This document shows, in pieces, positions 34,199-42,945 of a DNA stretch of 64,000 nt. The translations under genes were made by a program, and so were the position numbers. Below the pieces are notes generated by a model. It worked only from the letters and a program-made list of their open reading frames with translations, was not told where the DNA came from and ran no database searches. Every line of letters starts with the position of its first letter. The stretch's first letter is position 1. The stretch comes from Bacillus sp. EB600 (GTDB lineage Bacteria; Bacillota; Bacilli; Bacillales; Cytobacillaceae): contig NZ_JAEVLT010000001.1 in assembly GCF_024494385.1 (NCBI RefSeq), forward strand, positions 1 to 64,000, given 5' to 3'.

Positions 34199-35119
34199 TC
34201 AAAGATTAGCCATTTCTTCGATAATATGAATCATCCTGTATAACTGATCATTAACAGGTGTGGGAACTTGATATTTTTTACCTAATTCACATACTTTTCC
34301 TGCAAAATAATCGACCTCTGTTTTCCTGCCTGCTTCAATATCCTGAAGCATAGACGTTTTTCCTTCTGGTGATAGATGATTTAAAATTGGCCAGAACTTC
34401 TTCACATCTTCTTCTGTTAAAAAAACACCGGCTTTTTCGGATAAAGTGACAACTTCACGCATTGCTTCTTCCACCCATTCATAGGCAAGCGGTAATTTTT
34501 GAAAAACACCATATGGTGCTTTTAAGACGGCAGATGTTTGATTAATGCCGACATTAATCATAAACTTCCACCACATCGTATAGGCAATATTCTCAGATAT
34601 TTCGTAAGGAATACCTACTCTTTCAAATAAATCCCTTACAGCAAGAATATCATTTGTTGCCGAAGAACCCTTTCCTCCATAGCAAATCCTTCCAATCGTT
34701 GTAAAGCGGATATCTCTATTTACTCTTAGAGCATCAATTTCCACACTCATACTGTAAAGTATATGCTCGTTTTTACAAGCCTTATAAATTTCATCTTCAC
34801 TCGAAATCCCATTTAGTAACGACAGGATGATAGTATCTGGGCCAATCTGATTGTTCATATCGCGAATCGCCTGAGGTAAATCTGCGTTTTTTACGGCAAA
34901 AATGACTAGGTCAGCAGGTTCTGTTTTTGTTTCTGGGGTTATGTAGTGAAAATGATAAACTTGCTCGTTGATGTTAATCCCGGATGTTTGATAGCGATCA
35001 ATGCGCTCTTCGTTTACAACTATTTGAAATGAGTCAAGTAAACCATCATGCAATTTGCTTCCATAGGCAGCACCAATTGCACCAAGTCCAATTAATGAGA
35101 CAGATTTTATTGTTTTCAT
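34199..35119 (-). CDS. Ketopantoate reductase family protein
   Basis: A 306-residue ApbA/PanE-family oxidoreductase. The N-terminal Rossmann motif G-L-G-A-I-G-A-A-Y-G lies near residues 9-18. N-A-D-L followed by a conserved N-G-I near the end of the nucleotide domain is typical, and the catalytic Lys is in W-W-K-F-M-I-N-V-G-I-N. True PanE makes pantoate for CoA, but several paralogues act on other 2-keto acids. There are no pantothenate genes nearby, so I leave the symbol blank. The start is the ATG with AGGAGAG upstream. Confidence 0.85.
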   Translation of the reverse strand: MKTIKSVSLIGLGAIGAAYGSKLHDGLLDSFQIVVNEERIDRYQTSGININEQVYHFHYITPETKTEPADLVIFAVKNADLPQAIRDMNNQIGPDTIILSLLNGISSEDEIYKACKNEHILYSMSVEIDALRVNRDIRFTTIGRICYGGKGSSATNDILAVRDLFERVGIPYEISENIAYTMWWKFMINVGINQTSAVLKAPYGVFQKLPLAYEWVEEAMREVVTLSEKAGVFLTEEDVKKFWPILNHLSPEGKTSMLQDIEAGRKTEVDYFAGKVCELGKKYQVPTPVNDQLYRMIHIIEEMANL

Positions 35120-35291
35120 CGTAGTCTCTCCTATCATATTTATTGTTTCTATTAGCATACCAAATTCTTGTGTGTGTCCCCAAAAGAAATGTAACGAATG
35201 TACTGTTCCCCTTCATCCAAAATGGCACTTTTTCCATTTTATAGGCTCGACGAAAAAAGGATGGTCATTTTCCATCCCGTTTTCAAAACTT

Positions 35292-36542
35292 TTAATAGTT
35301 CGTATTTTCATTTCTATTTGTTTTAGTTCGTACAATGAGAAATAAAAAAGACAAAGCTGCTCCAACACCTGCACATACGATGACAATTCCCATTGGTATA
35401 GCAGTGTGTTCTCCACCTAAGCCAACTAATGGTGCTGCTATTGCTCCTAAGGCAAGCGACAATACTCCTAAAAGAGCAGAGGCACTTCCTGCATTCTTTC
35501 CTTGTTTTTGCATCGCAAGTGAAAAGCCGGCTGTATTCGTTACACCCACACTTGCCACCACAAAGAAGAGCGGCACTAAAATAATATATAGGCTCGCCTG
35601 CATCAAAATCAAAGCAAGTAAGCATAATCCTCCAATAAGGGATAAACCTAGTCCGAAGACAAAAAGCTTTGATTCGTGAATTCGCCCGGCAAGTCTCCCT
35701 GTCGTTTGACTAGCAATCATAATTCCAACTGCATTCACTGCAAAAATGAGGCTAAACATTGTGGGGGAACCCCCATAAATAGTTTGGACTACAAATGGCG
35801 ATCCTGAGATATAGGCAAACATGGCCGCAAATACGAGTCCTTGTGCCAATGCGTATCCTATGAAACTCTGATCTAAGATAAGATTACGAAAGGTCATAAA
35901 GGTATTTTTTATTCCCCCTGAGGATCTTTTCTTCTCATGAAGCGTTTCTGGCAGGCCAAAAAGCACAACAAAAAACATGATCAAACCAATTACACTTAAA
36001 ACAACGAACAATCCATTCCAAGAGACCACTTTAAGCAGTTGTGCCCCTGCTACGGGAGCAAGAATAGGAGCAAGCCCATTCACTAAGGCAAGCAGTGCAT
36101 AAAATTTAGTCAATTCTGATCCCTCATACAGATCGCGGACAATCGCCCTCGAAATTACAACACCAGCAGACGCCGCCAATCCTTGAATAAGCCGTAAAAG
36201 AATAAACAGCCAAATCGATGGGCTAAAGACACATAATAAAGAGACAGCAAAATAAAGGATCAACCCGATAAGAAGCGGCTTCCGGCGTCCAAACACATCA
36301 CTTAACGGACCTGCCAGCAGTTGGCCAGACGATAAACCCAGTAAGAAAAAAGTTAAACTAAATTGAACAAGAGTAGGGCTGGTATGAAAGTCTCTTGCTA
36401 AATCTGGAAAAGCCGGCAAGTACATATCAATTGATAAGGGACCGAATGCCGCTAATGAACCTAAAACAACTGCCATCCATAGTCGTTTGGAACGGGAGAT
36501 TCCCTCACCCATGTCGACGGGATTTTTTAAACTTTCCCTCAT
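35292..36542 (-). CDS. Bcr/CflA family multidrug efflux MFS transporter
   Basis: A 416-residue, 12-helix transporter of the DHA1 Bcr/CflA family, proton-driven exporters of drugs such as bicyclomycin and chloramphenicol. The family signature is the first helix pair: F-G-P-L-S-I-D-M-Y-L-P-A-F-P near residues 38-51, then G-P-L-S-D-V-F-G-R-R-K-P near 79-90. R-A-I-V-R-D motif C-like residues follow in helix 5. GGAG precedes the ATG. The gene stands alone. The substrate cannot be told from the sequence. Confidence 0.9.
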   Translation of the reverse strand: MRESLKNPVDMGEGISRSKRLWMAVVLGSLAAFGPLSIDMYLPAFPDLARDFHTSPTLVQFSLTFFLLGLSSGQLLAGPLSDVFGRRKPLLIGLILYFAVSLLCVFSPSIWLFILLRLIQGLAASAGVVISRAIVRDLYEGSELTKFYALLALVNGLAPILAPVAGAQLLKVVSWNGLFVVLSVIGLIMFFVVLFGLPETLHEKKRSSGGIKNTFMTFRNLILDQSFIGYALAQGLVFAAMFAYISGSPFVVQTIYGGSPTMFSLIFAVNAVGIMIASQTTGRLAGRIHESKLFVFGLGLSLIGGLCLLALILMQASLYIILVPLFFVVASVGVTNTAGFSLAMQKQGKNAGSASALLGVLSLALGAIAAPLVGLGGEHTAIPMGIVIVCAGVGAALSFLFLIVRTKTNRNENTNY

Positions 36543-36735
36543 TCCTTAAAACTCCTTCCTACTCTTAGCTGCTATGTTTTCTTATTTTTTAAAAAATAAG
36601 AAAAATCATATTATTTACTATAACATGTTGCTGGTACTTTTTCCTTTGTTTTAACTTCACCTAACTTTTACTGGAAACAGAATGATTAGAAATGAGGTGT
36701 TATAGTACCGGATGTCCGTATCTAGTTAAAAACAA

Positions 36736-36784
36736 TAAAAATGCAGGACAGTCTTTGATAAAAAGACTGTCCTGCATTTTTGCT
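36736..36784. terminator. Strong bidirectional terminator
   Basis: AAAAATGCAGGACAGTCTT pairs with AAGACTGTCCTGCATTTTT around a short loop, forming an uninterrupted long stem with A- and T-runs on both sides. It terminates the methyltransferase gene, which ends at 36862. Nothing else is visible in 36543-36861. Confidence 0.92.
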
Positions 36785-36861
36785 AAAATCTTAGGAATTC
36801 TTACCACTAAGGAATACTTTAATGGTTCTTACAACTTCAGACCCCTCGAGTTTCATATGGT

Positions 36862-37437
36862 TCATTGAATTAAAGCAGCATAAATTTTTTCATTAAGATC
36901 GAGTATTTCCACTTGGAAGCCGTTCTCTTCAAGTTCCTTTTTCATTTCACCCGAAGGAATCCGTTCATGTAGAGGAGGCCCCATTTCAGATTTAACGGCT
37001 TGCCATTCCAGGATGACAATTTTCCCGCCCAGCTTTCTGACCCTGTTTAGCTCATGATACACTTTAATCCGGTCAGGTACTTCATGGATCACAAACGCAA
37101 TCAGGATTTTCTCAATTTCACCCTCTTGAATCGGAATACGTTCAAGACTCGATTCTATGTACTTAATATTATCAACATTGTCGATACTTGCATGTTCTTT
37201 AAGTAGCTCTAACATTTTGGGCTCGATGTCCACTGCATACACCGTTTTATCAGTATGCGCTGCAATCGGAACGGTAAAATAACCATTTCCTGCTCCAAGC
37301 TCGGCGACAATATCGTCCCGTCCTAATCCTAAAAGATCCATAACCGTATCCGGTGATATTAGTTGTCTTCGATTTGGATCGAGTAATTTCCCTGCTTTAT
37401 CTGGGTTGAAACGTTGACCATGTCCATGTTCACTCAT
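36862..37437 (-). CDS. Class I SAM-dependent methyltransferase
   Basis: A 191-residue Rossmann-fold methyltransferase. Motif I is A-E-L-G-A-G-N-G-Y-F-T-V-P near residues 40-52, the acidic ribose-binding residue is in Y-A-V-D-I-E-P near 67, and V-I-H-E-V-P-D-R near 115 is motif IV-like. A His-rich N-terminal start (S-E-H-G-H-G-Q-R-F) is odd and could bind metal. Substrate unknown; similar proteins are annotated as UbiE/Coq5-like. AAGGAG precedes the ATG. It lies 86 bases downstream of the CtaG gene on the same strand and may be in its operon. Confidence 0.88.
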   Translation of the reverse strand: MSEHGHGQRFNPDKAGKLLDPNRRQLISPDTVMDLLGLGRDDIVAELGAGNGYFTVPIAAHTDKTVYAVDIEPKMLELLKEHASIDNVDNIKYIESSLERIPIQEGEIEKILIAFVIHEVPDRIKVYHELNRVRKLGGKIVILEWQAVKSEMGPPLHERIPSGEMKKELEENGFQVEILDLNEKIYAALIQ

Positions 37438-37523
37438 AACGTAAAACTCCTTTCAAGAAATTACTATTTATTAACTTATCGCTATTAAAGTCTAGAAATT
37501 GTTCATTAAAACATTAATTCAAA

Positions 37524-38336
37524 CTAATCTTCAGCAATTCCTCTATTATCTGCCAACAATCCTCGAGGTCTTGAAGCTTTAAACCATTGAAAGCAAAGGA
37601 TGATAATCATGATAATGTCAATAATGTCACCACCATAGTACATGATCATTCCCCCCATCTCCGCTTGTAATACAGGCACACCACTGGGTGGTTGAACATA
37701 TATGTATTTTGCTAAAATAGCGTGACCGCCCGATGCCAGCACAAGAACGATGGCACGGTAAACGAAACCAGGTCTATGTGGTACGGGGTCAACGGAAATC
37801 ATCGCTAAGGTAAACATATAGCCAGCCAGGAATACGTGAAAATGGATAAATATGTGAAGAAAAAGATTATGTTGCATTCCCACATATAGGCCGTAGGTAT
37901 AGAGGATCCATAGCCCTCCGACATTGAGAAGGGCTGCAACAATGGGGTCACTGACAATCCGGACTGGTCTGCTTTTTAAAACCCTTGATAGATCTCGTGC
38001 TAAAGCGACGGGAAGGGTACGTAGGAAAAGCATCATCGGGGCCGCAAGCACCATTAGAAGCGGTGCAAGCATACCAAGCAATAAGTGACCAATCATGTGT
38101 GCTCTAAAATCCATGTGCGAGCGATTCGCAAGTGGACCACCCACAACCGCAAGTGTGCAAAATACACCAAACCCCCAACATGCCGTCCGATAGAACGGCC
38201 ATTTTTTGCAGCATCGGTTCGAGTAGACTGTACAAAAAATATACAAACCGGCTGCGAACAAGAACGGGAGTGATAACAGCAACTGGGGTACTATTCCAAC
38301 TATCTCCCCATGATCAAGGTGATTGGCTTTGTCCAT
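37524..38336 (-). CDS. ctaG: CtaG-like cytochrome c oxidase assembly protein
   Basis: A 270-residue, seven-helix membrane protein of the caa3-type CtaG family, needed for formation of active cytochrome caa3 in Bacillus, probably at a copper-delivery step. Conserved features are H-M-I-G-H-L-L-L-G-M-L-A-P-L-L near residues 85-99, H-I-F-I-H-F-H-V-F-L-A-G-Y near 157, and M-G-G-M-I-M-Y-Y-G-G-D near the end. It overlaps the end of the DUF2243 gene by 23 bases. No caa3 subunits are in this window, so its target may lie elsewhere, or it may serve other copper proteins. Confidence 0.88.
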   Translation of the reverse strand: MDKANHLDHGEIVGIVPQLLLSLPFLFAAGLYIFCTVYSNRCCKKWPFYRTACWGFGVFCTLAVVGGPLANRSHMDFRAHMIGHLLLGMLAPLLMVLAAPMMLFLRTLPVALARDLSRVLKSRPVRIVSDPIVAALLNVGGLWILYTYGLYVGMQHNLFLHIFIHFHVFLAGYMFTLAMISVDPVPHRPGFVYRAIVLVLASGGHAILAKYIYVQPPSGVPVLQAEMGGMIMYYGGDIIDIIMIIILCFQWFKASRPRGLLADNRGIAED

Positions 38337-38838
38337 ATACAGCAGTCTCTCCTTGTTGTTGTAATCCTTGCCGTGTCCGGACTAGAAGAATGACCCCAAC
38401 TGCAACCATGGCAACCGAGAGAATAATCCATGTCAGGTCATAGGGGAAGATTTCCACATTGTAGCGGATTTGGTGCAAACGCATTAGCTTGTGCTGAATG
38501 ATGCCGTCGTATAATTGGAATCCCCCTCCCCCTAGTAGGACTCCTCCCCACCACCTCGGCAGGTATACGGAATTTCGCCTGCGAAGATCGGCGAACATAA
38601 ATAATGACCCGATTGTCGCGAACCAGCTAAAAGCATGAAACAGACCATCTGAGACTAATCCAATCTCCGTTGTCGACTTGTCATAAAAATGATGCCAATG
38701 CAAAATTTGGTGAAAAACCGTTTCATCAATAAATGCCACCAGACCCAGACCTAATAGGATTCCGGACCAAAGATTGCGGCCAGCAGTTCGGGTAGAGTAG
38801 TTTGGATTTCTATTTTTATTTATTGTTTTATCCATCAT
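38314..38838 (-). CDS. DUF2243 membrane protein
   Basis: A 174-residue protein with four helices, belonging to DUF2243. Characteristic parts are L-G-L-G-L-V-A-F-I-D-E-T-V-F-H-Q-I-L-H-W-H-H near residue 30-51 and L-F-D-G-x-x-x-H-x-x-Y-like F-Q-L-Y-D-G-I-I-Q-H-K-L-M-R-L-H-Q-I-R near 110. The many membrane His suggest metal or heme contact, but no function is established. The start is the ATG after GAAGGAGTTTTT. It precedes and overlaps ctaG; the pair is recurrent and probably acts together. Confidence 0.87.
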   Translation of the reverse strand: MMDKTINKNRNPNYSTRTAGRNLWSGILLGLGLVAFIDETVFHQILHWHHFYDKSTTEIGLVSDGLFHAFSWFATIGSLFMFADLRRRNSVYLPRWWGGVLLGGGGFQLYDGIIQHKLMRLHQIRYNVEIFPYDLTWIILSVAMVAVGVILLVRTRQGLQQQGETAVYGQSQSP

Positions 38839-39102
38839 AAAAACTCCTTCGTGCATCTAACTTCCACTTTTACAGGTTCACCACCCATTCTTAACCAAAA
38901 TTGACAACTTATAACCAATTCATACAGAATCAGACTATTAAAAAAGTATTAAAATTAAGTTGATATCGGGACAGGATCTTTTTAAAATTTGTGTATGAAA
39001 TTTCCTTTAATTTCTTAAACTAACGATAAAGCTGGGAGCTAACTGCAACAAAACTATATCGTTATTGCTCGCTTACTTGCTTTTAAGATGGAGGTGAAAA
39101 AT

Positions 39103-39240
39103 ATGCCAGAAAAACAATCAAGCAGCTTCCCGAATGTAAGCCTTGGTGGAAAGTTAAACAAACAAAAAGGTGAGAAGTATGCCGGAAACTTACGTTATCG
39201 AGAGAAGGACCAATCTGGTGATGATAGCAGCAAAAAATAA
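39103..39240 (+). CDS. Small hydrophilic protein, unknown
   Basis: A 45-residue, highly polar protein (Ser-, Lys- and Gly-rich) starting M-P-E-K-Q-S-S-S-F-P-N-V and ending D-D-S-S-K-K. It has an excellent ribosome binding site (ATGGAGGTG, 7 bases before ATG), a clean stop and a terminator 43 bases later, so it is very likely expressed. I do not recognise it. Size and composition recall minor spore or general-stress proteins, but I see no defining motif. Confidence 0.7.
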   Translation: MPEKQSSSFPNVSLGGKLNKQKGEKYAGNLRYREKDQSGDDSSKK

Positions 39241-39282
39241 TGAAAAGAAGCGTTGAAATTAACTAGTTTTGCTAGGTTTTGC

Positions 39283-39318
39283 AAAAGAGCTTGGATGTCC
39301 AAGCTCTTTAATTTTTAA
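39283..39318 (+). terminator. Terminator of the small polar protein gene
   Basis: AAAGAGCTTGGA and TCCAAGCTCTTT pair around a 2-base TG tip, leaving a tight stem, followed by AATTTTT. Confidence 0.88.
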
Positions 39319-39480
39319 AGCCTTACCTTTCGTTATCTGGTAGCTTACTCACAAAAACCTTCCTCAAATATCTACGTAATGTTCATAAATTCGTATAAAA
39401 TCTCCCAAATAGCCCAAAATATTTTTAGAGACTTTTTCATCCAATTTGACTAAAAACTATTATCTATAAGGGTGTTTAAA

Positions 39481-39618
39481 ATGTACGATAATTGGATCTA
39501 TAACCACTTCTTAAACACTTCTTATTTTATAGCGGTTTGCTTGTCTTTCCCGCTGGCCATTGGTTGCTGGCTACTTTATTCGATAGTAAAAGAAAATAAA
39601 AAGGAAAACTCAAAATAA
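39481..39618 (+). CDS. Small single-pass membrane protein, unknown
   Basis: A 45-residue frame with one hydrophobic helix (about residues 15-36, F-I-A-V-C-L-S-F-P-L-A-I-G-C-W-L-L-Y) and a Lys-rich cytoplasmic tail (K-E-N-K-K-E-N-S-K). The upstream AAGGGTG is a modest ribosome binding site about 6 bases before the ATG. It runs convergently toward the DUF1697 gene. No family recognised; moderately likely to be real because its composition is so typical of small membrane proteins. Confidence 0.5.
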   Translation: MYDNWIYNHFLNTSYFIAVCLSFPLAIGCWLLYSIVKENKKENSK

Positions 39619-39649
39619 AACAGTAACAATTCCAAAACGATTTTAGCTC

Positions 39650-40198
39650 TCAGCTAAAATTCTCCATCTCATTCGCCATTGTTTCGAGTTTTTTGATTGT
39701 TTTCCAATTGCGAACTGTTGAATGTACACCTAATTTTTGAAGTTGACTAGAAAGCTTAGATTTATGAAAGCTGATTCGCAAAAAGAGATAAACCTCCTTA
39801 CCTCTTATATGACAATCTTCCAATTCATTTTTATAATTGAGAAATTGCTTAACCCCTTCCTGGGAGGGCACTTCAGCCAGAAGAGCAACATGTACACTCT
39901 CTCCCTCCAATAATGAATTCACTGGATAAGGGCAATCGTTAATCATCTGCTCAAATTCTGAAGCTGTTCTCAGGATAACGGGGACAGAAAGGCCGAAATT
40001 TTCTTGAATCTCAAGTTCAATTTGTAGTTGTAATTGTTCTGCTGTTTTTTCTGATTTAAAACATACATTACCACTTTGAATGTACGTTTTAACATGGTCT
40101 AATCCTATATTTGTTAATACGTTCTTTAAAGCTTGCATCTTTATAATGTTGTGTCCACCAACATTGATTCCTCTTAGTAAAGCGAGATAAATACTCAT
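39650..40198 (-). CDS. DUF1697 domain protein
   Basis: A 182-residue single-domain DUF1697 protein, with the family's start Y-L-A-L-L-R-G-I-N-V-G-G-H-N near residues 4-17 and Y-I-Q-S-G-N-V near 39-45. It is widespread in Firmicutes and Actinobacteria, cytoplasmic and of unknown function. GAGGTGC precedes the ATG. In its leader, AGACAACC/GGTTGTCT (40263-40299) forms an inverted repeat that could be an operator. It is a single gene. Confidence 0.92.
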   Translation of the reverse strand: MSIYLALLRGINVGGHNIIKMQALKNVLTNIGLDHVKTYIQSGNVCFKSEKTAEQLQLQIELEIQENFGLSVPVILRTASEFEQMINDCPYPVNSLLEGESVHVALLAEVPSQEGVKQFLNYKNELEDCHIRGKEVYLFLRISFHKSKLSSQLQKLGVHSTVRNWKTIKKLETMANEMENFS

Positions 40199-40427
40199 TT
40201 AGCACCTCATATATCTATGTCATTCGTTAGGATAATTTATTCTAGCAATTTTTTCATTACCAAGACAACCGCCATTGCATTATGTAAGTGGGGTTGTCTT
40301 CCCCTAAAAGAGGATAAATATTGTGAAGGTATCTTTTATCCTTTCTTAAACTAGGTTAGTATTAGTCTGATGTGAATATACGGAATAAATTGGGCAGTAA
40401 AAATATCATTAGAAAGGGGTTTAGACT

Positions 40428-41708
40428 TTGAAACAATACTTGCTAAAAGAAAAAAAGATTGAAGAAATAGTGGATCTTATTCCGGACGGTTCAGACATTA
40501 TTATTCCATTAGGGAATGGAGAGCCAGATGCCATCTTGTCTGAAATTGATGATCATTTAGATTTATTTTCAAACTTAAAATTCCACCAAATACTCGAATT
40601 AAAAGATCGGAAATATATGCATAAAGTATACCCGCAAATAGAGTATCACTCTTATTTTATGAACGGATTTGCAAGAAAAGCATATCAGAATGGAACAATT
40701 GAGCTAGTTCCTAATCATTTTCATAATGTACCTAAACTTATCGAAAATCGCGTAAAGAAACCCATATTGGTATGTCAAACGTCCCCCATAGACGAAGATG
40801 GCTATTTTTCACTCGGGACTGGCGCAGATTACACTTCTTATTTTATTGGGAAGATTCCAATAATCATTCAGGTGAACGAATATATGCCAAGGACATTTGG
40901 AACAAATAAAATTCACATTTCGCAAATAATTGGGTATGTAAAACATAATATGCCGCTATTTGAATTACCTTCTGTTACAGTAAAGGATATTGATGTAACC
41001 ATTGCCGAGTACATTGCGGAACATATCGAAAATGGTTCAACCATGCAAGTAGGGATTGGCGGTATTCCAAATGCAGTTATTAGTCTTCTGAAGGATCATA
41101 AGGATTTAGGAATACATACAGAAATGTTAACAGATGGGATTGCAGAGTTATATGAAAATGGAGTGATCACTGGGGCTAGGAAAAAAACACATTCCGAAAA
41201 AATAGTTGCAACCTTCGTTTTAGGTTCTAAAAAGTTATATGAATTTGTAGATGGTAACCCCAGTATTGAAATGCTACCCGTTGAATATGTGAATAATCCA
41301 ATCAATATAGCAAAGGAAGATAATATTGTTGCTATAAATGCTACCACGGAAGTGGATTTTTATGGACAATGTGCTTCTGAAACGATGGCGGGTAAATATT
41401 ATAGTTCTTCAGGTGGACAAGCTGATTTTGGAACAGGTGTTCAATTAGCCAAAAATGGAAAAGGAATTATCTGTTTATATTCAACAGCGAAAAACGGTGA
41501 AATATCTAGGATTAAACCAACTTTAGCAGTTGGTTCTGTGGTGACTACCTCTAAGAATGATGTGGACTTTGTTGTTACAGAATACGGAATGGTTCAATTA
41601 AAATACAAGAGCTTATCAGAAAGAACGAAATCTTTAATAGGAATCGCTCATCCTAAATTTAGAGAAGAATTATCATTTGAAGCAAAAAAAATGGGATTAA
41701 TGGTTTAA
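40428..41708 (+). CDS. Acetyl-CoA hydrolase/CoA-transferase family protein
   Basis: A 426-residue class I CoA-transferase of the acetyl-CoA hydrolase/4-hydroxybutyrate CoA-transferase type. It moves CoA between acetyl-CoA and short carboxylates. The nucleophilic Glu lies in A-T-T-E-V-D-F-Y-G-Q near residue 308, and the oxyanion loop is G-I-G-G-I-P-N-A near 207. S-G-G-Q-A-D-F near 330 is also conserved. The N-terminal segment is somewhat diverged. The start is TTG, 6 bases after GGGG in AAAGGGG. It is monocistronic with a terminator. The acceptor acid is unknown. Confidence 0.9.
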   Translation: MKQYLLKEKKIEEIVDLIPDGSDIIIPLGNGEPDAILSEIDDHLDLFSNLKFHQILELKDRKYMHKVYPQIEYHSYFMNGFARKAYQNGTIELVPNHFHNVPKLIENRVKKPILVCQTSPIDEDGYFSLGTGADYTSYFIGKIPIIIQVNEYMPRTFGTNKIHISQIIGYVKHNMPLFELPSVTVKDIDVTIAEYIAEHIENGSTMQVGIGGIPNAVISLLKDHKDLGIHTEMLTDGIAELYENGVITGARKKTHSEKIVATFVLGSKKLYEFVDGNPSIEMLPVEYVNNPINIAKEDNIVAINATTEVDFYGQCASETMAGKYYSSSGGQADFGTGVQLAKNGKGIICLYSTAKNGEISRIKPTLAVGSVVTTSKNDVDFVVTEYGMVQLKYKSLSERTKSLIGIAHPKFREELSFEAKKMGLMV

Positions 41709-41740
41709 ATAAAATGTAAATAGCTTAATAAGAAAGAGAG

Positions 41741-41766
41741 GCGTGGAAGTACCTCCACGCCCTTTA
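41741..41766 (+). terminator. Terminator of the CoA-transferase gene
   Basis: GGCGTGGA pairs with TCCACGCC around AGTACC, followed by CTTTAGT. The T-run is short. Confidence 0.65.
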
Positions 41767-41795
41767 GTATTGTTTAAAGACTAGATAGTTCTTTC

Positions 41796-41954
41796 TTATA
41801 GGTCAGATCTCTTACCAGGCTCATCCTTGCCGTTGGTGTCATTACCTGTAGATGCGGTATATCCAACGCGATAAACGAAGTCTTTTTTCTGCCGAAGGGC
41901 ATTTGGCATTTTATATTGCTGATCGTTACTTTGGTACTCACCCTTATGCGACAT
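41796..41954 (-). CDS. Small hydrophilic protein, unknown
   Basis: A 52-residue polar protein, starting M-S-H-K-G-E-Y-Q-S-N-D-Q-Q-Y and ending E-P-G-K-R-S-D-L. It contains K-D-F-V-Y-R-V-G-Y-T-A-S-T-G-N. GGAGGCAGAATT precedes the ATG, a good ribosome binding site. It begins 15 bases after the DUF3231 stop on the same strand, so it is probably the second gene of that operon. I do not recognise a family. DUF3231 genes are often linked to sporulation, which may hint at its role. Confidence 0.7.
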   Translation of the reverse strand: MSHKGEYQSNDQQYKMPNALRQKKDFVYRVGYTASTGNDTNGKDEPGKRSDL

Positions 41955-41969
41955 AATTCTGCCTCCTTC

Positions 41970-42485
41970 TTAACATTCCGCAGCTGTATTTATATGCAAA
42001 GGCGGTGGAACAAGCCAGCCCTTTTCTTTGAGCAGCCTTAACGTCTTCGCTGCGTATTGGGCTTTTTTCATGTGAAATTGTCCATACATCATGGCAATAT
42101 CTTCTCGAATGCATTGGCTCATAACTGTACTGCAACTGATCAATCCAGTTCCAAGGTCCAGTGCAAGCTTGTTGGCAATTTCCGGATCCAAAAACCGTGC
42201 TCCTGGCGGAATGTTTTCGAGGCATGCCTTTGGACGCTCTGGTGGTGTCGGGGGCATTCCAACCCCATTCTCTTTAAGAAGTCTTTCAATTTCTTCAATT
42301 TCAGGTTTGGTTCCATTTTCGATGATATCTTCAATCAGTTTTTTTAGATCATCATCACCAGCATGGTTAAGAATGGTTTCATAGCTTGCTACACAGGCTT
42401 TTGCAGCAGTCAAGTGCATCCAGGTTAAATAAACCTCACCATAATGCATTGGTTCTTCCTTTTGATTTCCGCTAAGAATACCCAT
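41970..42485 (-). CDS. DUF3231 family protein (single domain)
   Basis: A 171-residue, helical, ferritin-like DUF3231 protein. Visible features are M-H-Y-G-E-V-Y-L-T-W-M-H-L near residue 13, a short P-P-T-P-P-E-R-P linker, and D-x-E-I-A-N-K-L-A-L-D-L then V-M-S-Q-C-I-R-E-D-I-A-M-M-Y. The family is found mainly in spore formers and often resembles coat protein CotF. The start is the ATG preceded by GTAGGGGG; the longer frame is unsupported. It is followed by a 52-residue gene in the same operon. A second, double-domain DUF3231 gene is at 52009. Confidence 0.85.
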   Translation of the reverse strand: MGILSGNQKEEPMHYGEVYLTWMHLTAAKACVASYETILNHAGDDDLKKLIEDIIENGTKPEIEEIERLLKENGVGMPPTPPERPKACLENIPPGARFLDPEIANKLALDLGTGLISCSTVMSQCIREDIAMMYGQFHMKKAQYAAKTLRLLKEKGWLVPPPLHINTAAEC

Positions 42486-42847
42486 TGTCATCCCCCTACA
42501 AAATATGCCTACTTTATAAAGTGGCATTTACTATTATCCCGTTTTTAGGGCTAGTCATGTTTGGAAAACAAGGCCATTTTTGAACCAAATGTAATGATAA
42601 TACATTTTTTTGCTTATTCTATTTTTCTTTATTAGCTTAAATTGATGTTTTTCTTTTTACTGGGAAAAGTAAATGTGAGCAAAAATACCGCCTTGAAAAT
42701 AGAGTAGGGTTGTTTCCAAAAGTAGAGGAGCTAATTTTTCCTTAGATTAAATTATCTCCTATCAAACTTTGATATTATCAGAAATCACTATTTTTCCTTT
42801 TTTAAACATAATATGCTAACATAGGTTTTAAGGGCAAATTTTGTGAA

Positions 42848-42912
42848 AGCAAAATACGCAAAGCCAAGGGCCTAAAGCAACCTTCTTGCCAAGGCAGCCG
42901 GGTTACCGAGAT
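42848..42912 (+). promoter_or_regulatory. Cyclic di-GMP-I (GEMM) riboswitch
   Basis: The segment carries the hallmark blocks of the GEMM-I aptamer in order: ACGCAAAGCC, then AGGGCCTAAAGC, then GGCAGCCGGGTTACCGA. The G in GCCGGG and the conserved CGCAAAGCC are c-di-GMP contacts in known structures. The P2 and P3 arms can pair (GCC/GGC and CTTCTTGCC/GGCAG regions). It ends 33 bases before the start of the small gene at 42946, close enough to gate its GAGGG ribosome binding site. Upstream, 42486-42847 is noncoding, with a TATGCT/TAATAT-like promoter region near 42805. Confidence 0.88.
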
Positions 42913-42945
42913 TATTGTAAAAATCTTGTAATGTGAGGGATGTTC

